Assembly: GCA_918797485.1 (NCBI GenBank) | Contig: CAKKNE010000006.1 | Span: 2,232,001-2,296,000 of the forward strand | DNA: 64,000 nt | Source of the DNA: Pelagomonas calceolata | Taxonomy: Eukaryota > Sar > Pelagophyceae > Pelagomonadales > Pelagomonadaceae | Reading direction: 5' to 3' | Shown here: one piece after another, positions 43,926 through 51,925 of the stretch | Layout of the letters: every line of letters begins with the position of its first letter | Numbering within the stretch: position 1 is the stretch's first letter | Translations under genes and position numbers: made by a program | Notes under the pieces: generated by a model | The model's input: the letters and a program-made list of their open reading frames with translations, nothing else | Database searches by the model: none | What the model was told of the DNA's origin: nothing

Positions 43926-45092
43926 CTAGTTACTCCCGCCGCGCCGGAAGAACGGCAGCGATATCTCCGCGTCGAGCATCCGCGCGACGAGACCTGGGGC
44001 CTCGGGCCGGTCGTCGTCGTCGTCCCAGCCCTCGCCGGCCGGCGCGGCGGGTGCCGGCGCGGGCGTGGGCGGCGGATCCTCGACGGCGCCGTCGTCGCCC
44101 CAGCCGTCGCCCGCAGCTGGTTCGGGCTCTTCTGACGGCGGCGGCGGCGCTTCGGGCGTCGCGGGCGCCGGCGGCGGCGCGGCCGGCTTTTTCTGCGCGG
44201 CCTGGATCGCGAGGCGCGCCTTTCTCTTCGCCTCGGCGGCCTTGGCGTGCGCGAGGCGCGCCGCGACCTTGACCGCCGACGTCATCGCGTCCTGCGCTTC
44301 TTTTTGAGCCGCCGCCGATGTACGAGAAGCGGCGATCGCGGCGTCGGCGGCGACCAAAGCAGCCCGGTCCGCCGCGGCCGCGCCGGCGTCCTTCCCTTGG
44401 GGCTTCTTCGCCCCTCTCAACACCTTGTTCGACCGCCGCTTATACCTCTCGAAGTCCGCCCGCAGCCGCGCGTTCGCGTCGCGCTCGTTGTCCAGAGCGT
44501 CGAGCGCGGCCCGTAATCTCGCGTCGTCGCCGCCTTTTTGTGGTACTACGGGTGCCGCGGCGACTGGCGTACGCGCCTGTCGTAAAGCGTCGTCGCGCTG
44601 CGTCTGCGCGTGGCGTAACTGAGCCTTCACATCGTCGAGGGCCGTCGCCTTGGCCTCTTCGAGAGAAGCCAATTTCAATTCCGCGGCCTTGCACTCCTCG
44701 TCGCGCTTCTTCGCGAAGTCCTGGACGGCTTTCAGTTTCTCTTTGACGGCGGCGATCTTCTTTTTTGCTTCTATTTTAACATCTTCTACCGCTTTTTTGA
44801 CCGCATTGTCTTTCTCGGTCTTTGCATCTCTCTGTAATTGTGAGAGTGCCCCCTTGGCGCCGTCCTTCACACTATCGATCGATTGACTTAGTTGGCGTTC
44901 CGCCTTTGCTCTTGCTTCCTCGGCCGCGTCGCGGGCGTCGAGGGCCGCGTCGCGCTCCCGCTCCAGCGCTTTTATCAGTTCATTGTCATCTTTGGTGTTG
45001 TTGCTGGGGGCGCTCGCGGCCAGCGCGTCTCGCAAGACTTCGAGTTCTTCCTCGGCGGCGGCGGCGCGCGCTTCGGCGGCGGCCAGGGCCAT
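43926..45092 (-). CDS. Unknown long coiled-coil protein
   Basis: A 388-residue protein. Residues 1-200 are a nearly continuous coiled coil ([60 protein letters not shown]). It continues after a short Pro/Val break with RLRAALDALDNERDANARLR and an alanine-rich helix. The C-terminal 90 residues are Pro/Glu/Asp-rich with two GW(D/G)DD motifs (GDGWGDDGA, GEGWDDDDD) and a hydrophobic end ISLPFFRRGG. The pattern recalls golgins or tethers but there is no GRIP or GRAB signature. The family is unknown. Confidence 0.65.
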   Translation of the reverse strand: MALAAAEARAAAAEEELEVLRDALAASAPSNNTKDDNELIKALERERDAALDARDAAEEARAKAERQLSQSIDSVKDGAKGALSQLQRDAKTEKDNAVKKAVEDVKIEAKKKIAAVKEKLKAVQDFAKKRDEECKAAELKLASLEEAKATALDDVKAQLRHAQTQRDDALRQARTPVAAAPVVPQKGGDDARLRAALDALDNERDANARLRADFERYKRRSNKVLRGAKKPQGKDAGAAAADRAALVAADAAIAASRTSAAAQKEAQDAMTSAVKVAARLAHAKAAEAKRKARLAIQAAQKKPAAPPPAPATPEAPPPPSEEPEPAAGDGWGDDGAVEDPPPTPAPAPAAPAGEGWDDDDDRPEAPGLVARMLDAEISLPFFRRGGSN

Positions 45093-45306
45093 GTCTTGGT
45101 GTGACTGCTGCGCGTCGGCGGCGCGTGGCGTCTGTGTTTGGCTGGCTCAGCTGTTTAGGGCAGCAGCTTTTTTTTGCCTCGGCGGCGGTTGCGCGCAAGG
45201 TCTCGTTATAGCTCGACGGTGAACGGCTCCAGGAGGCCTCGCCTCTCGCGCAGGCGTGCGAACAGTGCGCGTGCCGCGAGCAATCGAGCCCGCGACCTTA
45301 AGCGGA

Positions 45307-45333
45307 GCTAGCGTATGTAAAGCCACTAGCAAG
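45307..45333 (+). promoter_or_regulatory. CTAG palindromic upstream element
   Basis: GCTAGCGTATGTAAAGCCAC followed by TAGCAAG. It is 215-216 bp from each ATG in the 456-bp divergent gap between the coiled-coil and E2 genes. Confidence 0.7.
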
Positions 45334-45548
45334 TGGTCGACGACGCGGCCTTTGCGAGGGCATAGCGCTTGGCCACGGCGTACTACGAGACGCTGTGACT
45401 CGCGCATCGCTGCGCACTTACCCTCGCGCCGCGATATCTCATCCCTCGACGCCGCCGCAGCGCGCCGCTGCAGCAAGCCTCGACTCCACACCACACCGCA
45501 CCGCCGCGCGCCGCGCCGCACCGATCACGCGACGCCCGCAAGACAACC

Positions 45549-46493
45549 ATGTCCAAAAAAGGCGCCGGCTACCGCTTAAGGAAGGAACTCCTAGCGATCA
45601 ACAAGGACCGCCCCGAGTTCATCTGGGCGACTCATAAAGAAACAAACATACTACTATGGTCCTTTCTCGTAGCCCCCCCGGACGACACGGTCTACGGCGG
45701 CGGCTACTACTGGGGCCGAGTGACCTTCCCCCAGGACTACCCCTTCGCGCCGCCCGGGATTCAATTTGTCACACCGTCCGGACGGTTCCGACCGGAGACG
45801 AAGATCTGCATGTCCATGTCGGATTACCATCCCGAGAGCTGGAACCCCGCATGGTCGGTGTCGACCATATTGAAGGGTGTCCTGTCGTTCATGCTGAGCG
45901 ACGAGATCACTACTGGTGCCGTCGAGTGTTCGGATAGTGAAAGGAGGAGGCTCGCAAGTGCATCTGTAGCCTGGAACTGTAGTCAACCGGAGTTTAATGC
46001 TCTATTTCCGGACTTCGCGGAGCTGCGGGAGGAAGAGTTGTTGCGGAGAGCGCGTCCGAAAAATGCGGGGCTCATCGCGAGGGGTGCGCTGGACGAAGCC
46101 GGGCTGCCCGGCGCCGCGGCCGCGAAAGCCACTGGTGATGCGTTCTTCCGCGCCAAAGCCTACGACAAGGCCATCGGTGCCTACACGCTCGCTCTAGAGG
46201 CGGCGCCGGGCTGCGCGGCCGTGTTAAGGAACCGCGCGGCGGCGCACGAGAAGCTCTCGGACTGGATTAATGTAGAAGCCGACGCGGCCGCGTCCCTGAA
46301 AGCGGACGCGGCGGCCGGCGAGCCGGTGTCCGCCAAGGCATTATTGCGGCGCGCGGCGGCGCTGGTGCAGCTTTCGCGGCCTGAGGACGCCATCACAGCG
46401 TATACGGATGCTCTGGCGCTGAAGCCGCCGAACGCCGATGCGATCAAGAAGGCGCTCGCGGCGCTCGAGAAGCCGCCGCCGCCTCCGAGCTAA
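45549..46493 (+). CDS. UBE2J2/Ubc6-type ubiquitin-conjugating enzyme with C-terminal TPR-like repeats
   Basis: A 314-residue E2. The UBC fold (residues 1-150) has YRLRKELLAINKDRPEFIWA, YYWGRVTFPQDYPFAPPGIQ and then TKICMSMSDYHPESWNPAWS, where Cys87 is the active-site cysteine in the Ubc6-family context lacking the usual HPN. SVSTILKGVLSFM follows. Ubc6/UBE2J2 enzymes work in ER-associated degradation and normally end in a membrane anchor. Here there is none; residues about 190-305 form TPR-like helices (GDAFFRAKAYDKAIGAYTLA, LRNRAAAHEKLSDW, RPEDAITAYTDALALKPPNA). The fusion suggests recruitment through TPR contacts instead of a tail anchor. Confidence 0.88.
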   Translation: MSKKGAGYRLRKELLAINKDRPEFIWATHKETNILLWSFLVAPPDDTVYGGGYYWGRVTFPQDYPFAPPGIQFVTPSGRFRPETKICMSMSDYHPESWNPAWSVSTILKGVLSFMLSDEITTGAVECSDSERRRLASASVAWNCSQPEFNALFPDFAELREEELLRRARPKNAGLIARGALDEAGLPGAAAAKATGDAFFRAKAYDKAIGAYTLALEAAPGCAAVLRNRAAAHEKLSDWINVEADAAASLKADAAAGEPVSAKALLRRAAALVQLSRPEDAITAYTDALALKPPNADAIKKALAALEKPPPPPS

Positions 46494-46523
46494 GGCGCTC
46501 GCGGCGCTAAAGTAAGTATGTTG

Positions 46524-47699
46524 TTACGCAAGCGACAGCAGCTCCGCGCCGCCCTCCGTCGTCATGACCTCTGACTCATCATCATCAAAAGCCATGACCT
46601 CCGGCTCCGCCAGCGAAGCGAGACTGCGAGACGCCGTCTCCTCGTCCAGCGCCTGGCCCGGCGACTGGGGCTGGAAGGACGCCGATTCGTCGTCGAAGGC
46701 CATCACCTCGGGCTCCGACGAATCTTCCTGAGTAGCACGGGCGAGGCCGTGCCGCGCGAGCGTGAGGAAGTAATCTCGTAACGCCGCGCAGTCGACGGCG
46801 TCCTCGGCGACGGACGACGGAAAGGCGAGTGACAAAGCCACTGCTTCGTGGTCGTCGATATGGACCCTAAATAAATCGAACAATAGCCGAGCCGCCTCGT
46901 CGCACGGCATGGGCGCGCCTAGCACATCTAGTCCTTTGGCGCCCTCGCCCACTCGATCATAATCTAGAGCAGCAGCCAATAACTTGAGGAAGGCACTTCG
47001 TAAGACTCGCGCACGTCGATCTAAGGACGCCTCCCCGGAAGGCGTCATCGTCGTCGGCGGTCGCTGGCCCGCAGCCCCCCAGAAGCGTCTTTTCCCGCCG
47101 AAGAACTTTTCTTCACGCATTTTCAGCCGCGTTTTCTGGCGAGCTTTCCACTCGTAAAAAGCTCGCGTTCCTTTCTCCGGCACCTTTGCAGTGTCGGGGG
47201 ACCACTTCTTGTCCGGGGACATGCGCTTGACCCGTCGGGAAGGCTCTTTGAGTAGCGAGCTGGACATGCCCCTCGTCTTGATGCCGATGTTCCTTCGACA
47301 CTGTTCGATGGCGCCCAATTCAGAGTAAAAAACGGCAAAATCCCGCGAGTCGACGCGCCCGTCCGGCGCCAGGGCCAAGACAATGCTGCCGAGCTCCTTT
47401 GGTGTTAAACTCTTGGGCAGGACGCCTTTCAACAGATACCTCAGATCCTTCGGGGATAACAATCTTTTAGCTGCCCGCCAGACGGGTGGCAACGGATTGC
47501 GAGCGGCCGCGTCCGTGAGCTTGGCTACTGCTCTTCTTCGGTCGCGCTCGGTGTGATCGTAATCGCAGCCCGTGAGTGAGAACTCGAGGTCATCAAGTCT
47601 ATTCAGTATGATCGTCGAGGCCGCGGACCGTGACGTCGTGACCGTCGGCTGGGCGAGGTCGTAGTAGGCGTCGTCCTCTTCTTCGTCTGAGGAGGACAT
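46524..47699 (-). CDS. Unknown protein with acidic tail repeats
   Basis: A 391-residue protein of unknown family. After MSSSDEEEDDAYYDLAQ, residues about 75-130 look EF-hand-like in shape (KDLRYLLKGVLPKSLTPKEL, GSIVLALAPDGRVDSRDFAV), with DGRVDSRDF as a possible calcium loop. A basic linker follows (RRVKRMSPDKKWSPDTAKVP), then a helical region (LRSAFLKLLAAALDYDRVGE). The C-terminus repeats EPEVMAFDDE/EPEVMAFDDDE. The first ATG is 47699; the frame opens with TTG before it. No signal peptide. Confidence 0.6.
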   Translation of the reverse strand: MSSSDEEEDDAYYDLAQPTVTTSRSAASTIILNRLDDLEFSLTGCDYDHTERDRRRAVAKLTDAAARNPLPPVWRAAKRLLSPKDLRYLLKGVLPKSLTPKELGSIVLALAPDGRVDSRDFAVFYSELGAIEQCRRNIGIKTRGMSSSLLKEPSRRVKRMSPDKKWSPDTAKVPEKGTRAFYEWKARQKTRLKMREEKFFGGKRRFWGAAGQRPPTTMTPSGEASLDRRARVLRSAFLKLLAAALDYDRVGEGAKGLDVLGAPMPCDEAARLLFDLFRVHIDDHEAVALSLAFPSSVAEDAVDCAALRDYFLTLARHGLARATQEDSSEPEVMAFDDESASFQPQSPGQALDEETASRSLASLAEPEVMAFDDDESEVMTTEGGAELLSLA

Positions 47700-48078
47700 G
47701 GCGTGACGGCGTCGGGCAGCCTCCGGGTCCAATGGGGCTGGCTAACTTGGTGGTGCCGGCGGGTGCTCACGCGTGCCGCGGCGACGAGTCCGATGGAGGG
47801 AGTTGCTGGCGACCGCTGCGCGTTGGACGCAGCCCCTGCGTCCACGCGGGCCGTATTACTCTGGCCGCTATACAGAGAGCAAAATCGGCCTGGGAGCCGA
47901 GAGCCGTTGTCGAGCCAGGGAGCGCGCCAGGCGTCTGGGTACCATTGATATGGCTCGTCGACGACTGCGTGGCGCGGCTTAAAAACGCGCGGGTTGAAAT
48001 GGTGATGCATCCTTGATCATTGATTTACGGCGCTGGTACTCCGTCAATTCAAGCCAAGACATCAAGGGCAGCGGTGCC
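47700..48078. other. Divergent gap without CTAG element
   Basis: 379 bp between the ATG of the acidic-tail protein and the ALA dehydratase ATG. I find no copy of the palindromic element and no other feature here. Confidence 0.4.
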
Positions 48079-49251
48079 ATGAAGTCTATCATCGTCGCCC
48101 TCGCGCTCAGCAGCGCCACGGCCCTGGTCGCGCCGTCAGCGCCGCGTATGCCCACTGCTTTACAAGCTGCGACCAAGGACCCGGCCACGACCTCCTACCA
48201 GCCGACGGAGGGCGCCAACGCCGCCGTGGACACGAATAATAAGGGAGACGCCTGGGTGAGCCAGATGCAGCGGCCGCGGAGGAACCGCAAGTCCGCCGGC
48301 GTCCGGTCGATGGTGCGCGAAAACTTTTTGACACCGGCCAACCTCATGCAGCCCATTTTTATTCATGAAGATTCGGACCAAGTGGTTCCTATTCCCTCGA
48401 TGCCTGGACAGAGCAGACACACGCTCGACTCCATGGTCGAGCAGGTGAAAAAGGGCATGGCGTTAGGTGTCAAGTCCTTCATCTTGTTCCCGAAAGTACC
48501 TGATGACTTAAAGACGAATTTTGCTGATGAGTGCTACAATCCCGACGGGATTGTTCCTAGAGCGGTCGCCATGTGCAAGGCCGCGTGCCCGGAGGCGACG
48601 ATCTGCACTGATATTGCTTTAGACCCTTATTCGGACCAAGGGCACGACGGCATTGTACTGGATGGCAAGATCGTCAACGACATGACCATCGAGCAGCTCT
48701 GCAAGCAGGCCGTCTGCCACGCGCGCGCGGGCGCGGACTTCGTCGGACCGTCGGACATGATGGACGGGCGCGTGGGCGCTTTACGTATGGCGTTGGATGC
48801 GGAGGGCCACACGGACGTCGGCATCATCTCCTACTCCGCGAAGTACGCGTCGGCCTTCTACGGCCCCTTCCGAGATGCGTTGGATTCGCACCCGGGTTTC
48901 GGAGATAAAAAAACCTACCAGCAGGACCCGGCGAATGGCAGGGAAGCGATCATCGAGGCGACCTTGGATGCGGCGGAAGGTGCCGATATGTTGATGGTGA
49001 AACCGGGCGTGCCTTACTTAGATGTGATTCGCAGAATCAGAGACGTCGTGGACCTGCCGATCGCGGCCTACCACGTGTCGGGCGAGTACGCGATGATCAA
49101 GGCCGGCGCGGAAAAGGGCTGGGTCGACGAGAAGGCGATCGTCCTCGAGACGCTCATGTGCTTCCGGCGCGCGGGCGCGGACGTCATCCTGACGTACTAC
49201 GCGACGGACGCGGCGCAGTGGATGAACGACGAGGGCAACGTGTGCCTCTAA
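48079..49251 (+). CDS. hemB: Delta-aminolevulinic acid dehydratase (porphobilinogen synthase)
   Basis: Condenses two 5-aminolevulinates to porphobilinogen in plastid haem and chlorophyll synthesis. In this 390-residue protein, MKSIIVALALSSATALVAPS is a plastid-type signal leader with ATAL. CTDIALDPYSDQGHDGIV is the metal-site region with Asp in place of the Cys residues of animal zinc enzymes, so it is the magnesium-type plant enzyme. ADFVGPSDMMDGRVGALR, ISYSAKYASAFYGPFRDAL (first Schiff-base lysine) and DMLMVKPGVPYLDVIRR (second lysine) complete the active site. ATG 48079 is preferred over the open frame's earlier start at 48013. Confidence 0.95.
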   Translation: MKSIIVALALSSATALVAPSAPRMPTALQAATKDPATTSYQPTEGANAAVDTNNKGDAWVSQMQRPRRNRKSAGVRSMVRENFLTPANLMQPIFIHEDSDQVVPIPSMPGQSRHTLDSMVEQVKKGMALGVKSFILFPKVPDDLKTNFADECYNPDGIVPRAVAMCKAACPEATICTDIALDPYSDQGHDGIVLDGKIVNDMTIEQLCKQAVCHARAGADFVGPSDMMDGRVGALRMALDAEGHTDVGIISYSAKYASAFYGPFRDALDSHPGFGDKKTYQQDPANGREAIIEATLDAAEGADMLMVKPGVPYLDVIRRIRDVVDLPIAAYHVSGEYAMIKAGAEKGWVDEKAIVLETLMCFRRAGADVILTYYATDAAQWMNDEGNVCL

Positions 49252-49317
49252 TCGCGTAAGTTTCACAAGACATCTTAGATACTACGTTCTTCTTCGACCC
49301 GTGATTGCCGCGGTCGT

Positions 49318-49330
49318 CGCGTCGATGGCG
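49318..49330 (+). terminator. CGCGTCGATGGCG 3'-flank motif (with inverted copy at 49383-49395)
   Basis: CGCGTCGATGGCG lies 67 bp after the ALA dehydratase stop. The exact inverted copy, CGCCATCGACGCG at 49383-49395, lies next to the stop of the convergent Psb28 gene, so each gene has one copy pointing at it. The two arms can form a hairpin across 52 bp. Confidence 0.35.
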
Positions 49331-49398
49331 TCACCCTACGCCGTCGCCGCGACGCGTCGTTGGGTTCGCGATACCACCAGGGCGCCATCGACGCGCCG

Positions 49399-49896
49399 TC
49401 ATGGAGAAGAAGCGTCCGCCGCGGTGAACCCCATGCCGTTCTTGTCACTATACCTCTTCATGAAGCGCATGAACCGGTTCCATTCATCGGGGTTTGTGAG
49501 TAAGACCACGGCCGAGATGCCCGACGGGTTGCCTCTGACGAATTTGGCGCGCACGTCTTCTGTCGTCATACACCCCTCGGCGTCGCACAATCTCATGCCC
49601 GCTATTAATGAGTCCGGCGTGATCTCCCTATACAGCGCGTCAGCTCTCGGAAACCAGAACGTCGCCGTACCCGTAAAAAACTTGCCGTCTCTTTGGGAAG
49701 TGGCGCTGCGCGTCATCGAGACTTCCGGGATGACCGTCTCATCCACACCGGGCACGAACTGTATGACCGGATCGGACGACGGGCTGTCCTCTCGTATAAT
49801 CGGCTTGAGGTCGCGCGCGCGCTTGATGTCGCTGAAGGCCGTTGTTTTTGCGAGTAATGCGATTAGCGTCCAGCGTCGTCGTCGTCCGGGAGGCAT
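49399..49896 (-). CDS. psb28: Photosystem II assembly protein Psb28, nuclear-encoded
   Basis: Psb28 binds assembling photosystem II on the stromal side near CP47. In this 165-residue protein the mature part begins VIQFVPGVDETVIPEVSMTR, as in the family (IQFxxGxxExVxPxVxLTR). It continues GTATFWFPRADAL, then MRLCDAEGCMTTEDVRAKFV, GNPSGISAVVLLTNPDEWN and FMRFMKRYSDKNGMGF, the highly conserved end. The N-terminal 45 residues (MPPGRRRRWTLIALLAKTTA followed by F) are a signal/transit leader. In many red-lineage algae psb28 is plastid-encoded; here it has a nuclear-type leader. Confidence 0.93.
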   Translation of the reverse strand: MPPGRRRRWTLIALLAKTTAFSDIKRARDLKPIIREDSPSSDPVIQFVPGVDETVIPEVSMTRSATSQRDGKFFTGTATFWFPRADALYREITPDSLIAGMRLCDAEGCMTTEDVRAKFVRGNPSGISAVVLLTNPDEWNRFMRFMKRYSDKNGMGFTAADASSP

Positions 49897-50266
49897 CGCG
49901 GCGACGGCCTCTGGGTTGCTAGAGTGCGTGCAGCTGGTGAGTGCAGCTCTAGTGTGCTAAGAGCGCTGATCGCGGCGGCGGCGTCTGGGTGCGTAGATTG
50001 TGCAGCAGTGCTCAAGTGAGCAGTGTGCAGAGTGTGGCGCCTTACGGATGCGCACGATTAGAGATGTGGATGTAAGGACAATCGGGATGCAGTACAGAGG
50101 ACACGCACTGCTCACCTCCAGCTGTGGCGTGCGTTTGCCCTTTGCCAAAGCCCTGCATCGCAGCAAAGAGGGCTTGAGCGGCGCGGCTCTTTACTTGCCC
50201 GGGATCGGTCACGCCGTCTGTTGGAAGGCTCTGAACGTCGTTCGACGCGTTTCGCGCCACTGAGGA

Positions 50267-50294
50267 GCTAGCGGCTGTAACACACTTAGCAAGC
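50267..50294 (+). promoter_or_regulatory. CTAG palindromic upstream element
   Basis: GCTAGCGGCTGTAACACACT followed by TAGCAAGC. It is 170 bp from the ATG of the coiled-coil gene and 371 bp from the Psb28 ATG in the 567-bp divergent gap, which shows no other feature. Confidence 0.75.
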
Positions 50295-50463
50295 GCTCAG
50301 TTTTTGCGTTTGTGCTGCGTACGGCCCACTTGACGCGGTGTTGACATACACAACGCTGCTGCGAGCGCAAGTCGGTCATCAAGCCGCGAGAGAGGCGAAA
50401 TCTTGGCGTGAAACGGCGCAGCGGGTGATATTTTAACGCTATTCTCAAAGTAACTGTTAGACG

Positions 50464-51894
50464 ATGCCGCGGAGCGCCAGACACACGATGGGCGGCCGGG
50501 AAGTCCTCGACGCGAAGACGATGCTGGACCTGCTCGAGGGCTCGGCCTCCGACGGCGGGCCCACGGTCACCATCGACGTGGACGTGTTCAAGGACAACTT
50601 CGGCGCGCCGCCGCCGCGGCGGAGCAGCGTCTCGGGGGGCCGGCGGTCGAGCTCGAGCGGCGCCTCGCGCCGCCGCGAGACGGCGGACCCGGCGCAGCTC
50701 AAGGAGCTGCTCCAGGCGTGCCTACTCGAGGGCAACGACGCGGCGGCGGCCGCGAGCCCGACGAGCCAGCCGCCGCGGCCCGCGCCGCGCCGGAGCCCGC
50801 GCTTCGCCAAGCCGCGGAGGCGGATGACGTGCGACCCGCGCCTGCTGAACCGCCTCGTCATGGAGCACTCGGGCGAGATCCCGACGATCCCCGAGGAGAC
50901 GAGCGCCACGGAGTCGCTCACGTCGAACCCGTACCGCGGCCGCGTCCGTCGTAGGTGCCTTCCGACCGATTGGCGCAACGGTAGCGCGTCAGATTCCAGT
51001 CCTGAAGGTTACGCGTTCGAATCGCGTATCGGTCACTGCCAGCTCGTCGATGCGCGCTGCCGACGGTCCACCCACAGGCTCACGAGCAATCTGACGAGCA
51101 ACCCGGCGACGAGCAACCTCACGAGCGGCGTCAGCAACCTCACGTCGGGCACGGGGCTCGAGTCCTTCGAGGAGAGCCGCGCGGCGGCGGCGCACGAAGA
51201 TCCACAAGAGAACGAGGACGACGACGACGACGAGGACGACGTGAGCTACGCGCGGCCCGTCGCGGCGCGTTCGTCAATTGCGTGGACCTTCGACGAGACG
51301 CGCGCGACGATGCAGGAGCTGCGGCGCCAGCTGCAGATCGAGAAGGAGGTGTCGCGCGACGCCGAGCGCGAGCGCGACGAGCTCGCGCGCGAGTTGAGTG
51401 GAATGCGCGCGGAGCAGGCCGCTAGAAGCGAGGTGCAGCAGGCGCTCGAGGCGCAGCGCGACGCGGCGGCGGCGCGCGCGTCGTCGGCCGAGGGCCGCGC
51501 GACGCGCGCGGACGCGGCGCTCGGCCGGCAGTCCCAGGAGTTCGCGGCCATCGACGCGGACCTCGCGGCGCGGGAACGGGAGATTGAACAAAGCGCCGAG
51601 CGCGTGAAACTCGAGGCCGACGCGCGCGTCGCCGCGGCCGAGCGCGACAAGGCCGAGGCCGAGGCCGAGCTCCTCGCGTTGAGGGACGAGGCGGCGGCTT
51701 TACGGGCGCGCGTGGCGCAGCTCGAGAAGGTCAAGATCACGTCGGGCCTCGCGGCGAAGATCCAGAAGGTCGTTCAGGAGCGCGACGAGTTATTGGCGGC
51801 GGCGCGCAAGGGCGGCCGGTTCAACGACGAGAACGCGGCGCCGTTCGGCGCCGAGGACCTCTCCCAGGCCGGCGGCGAGTGCCGCCAGTCCTAG
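50464..51894 (+). CDS. Unknown coiled-coil protein; gene interrupted by an intron carrying tRNA-Trp
   Basis: Read as two exons (50464-50930 and 51078-51894) this encodes 427 residues. The first part is basic and serine-rich with GGREVLDAKTMLDLLEGSAS. Around the junction, removal of the insert restores a repeat, ...SLTSNP-LTSNLTSNPATSN, so splicing is more sensible than reading through the tRNA. The second exon has an acidic run, then a long coiled coil (ETRATMQELRRQLQIEKEVS, EREIEQSAERVKLEADARVA, AEAELLALRDEAAALRARVA) to near the end. The insert is 147 nt and happens to keep the frame open. A filament, centrosomal or tethering role is possible but unproven. Confidence 0.65.
   Translation: MPRSARHTMGGREVLDAKTMLDLLEGSASDGGPTVTIDVDVFKDNFGAPPPRRSSVSGGRRSSSSGASRRRETADPAQLKELLQACLLEGNDAAAAASPTSQPPRPAPRRSPRFAKPRRRMTCDPRLLNRLVMEHSGEIPTIPEETSATESLTSNPYRGRVRRRCLPTDWRNGSASDSSPEGYAFESRIGHCQLVDARCRRSTHRLTSNLTSNPATSNLTSGVSNLTSGTGLESFEESRAAAAHEDPQENEDDDDDEDDVSYARPVAARSSIAWTFDETRATMQELRRQLQIEKEVSRDAERERDELARELSGMRAEQAARSEVQQALEAQRDAAAARASSAEGRATRADAALGRQSQEFAAIDADLAAREREIEQSAERVKLEADARVAAAERDKAEAEAELLALRDEAAALRARVAQLEKVKITSGLAAKIQKVVQERDELLAAARKGGRFNDENAAPFGAEDLSQAGGECRQS
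50931..51077 (+). repeat. tRNA-Trp-bearing intron-like unit, copy 3 (inside a protein gene)
   Basis: A 147-bp insert beginning GTACCGCGGCCGCGTC and ending TGCCGACGGTCCACCCACAG. GT...AG ends are present, phase 2, and removal gives a repeat-consistent protein. The same edge sequences bound the tRNA-Trp units at 23155-23308 and 24242-24391. GCTCACG occurs on both sides (50916-50922 and 51078-51084), which could be a target-site duplication or merely the host gene's own repeat. Confidence 0.6.
50964..51035 (+). tRNA. tRNA-Trp (CCA) nested in an intron
   Basis: 72 nt, identical to the copy at 24283-24354: acceptor GACCGAT/ATCGGTC, D-arm GCGCAACGGTAGCGC, anticodon CCA in TTCCAGT, T-arm with GTTCGAATC, discriminator A. 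It has the same sense as the host gene. The internal A and B boxes are intact, so it could be transcribed on its own by RNA polymerase III. Confidence 0.9.
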
Positions 51895-51925
51895 GTGACC
51901 TCCCCCGCGTAACGACCAAGCGTTA

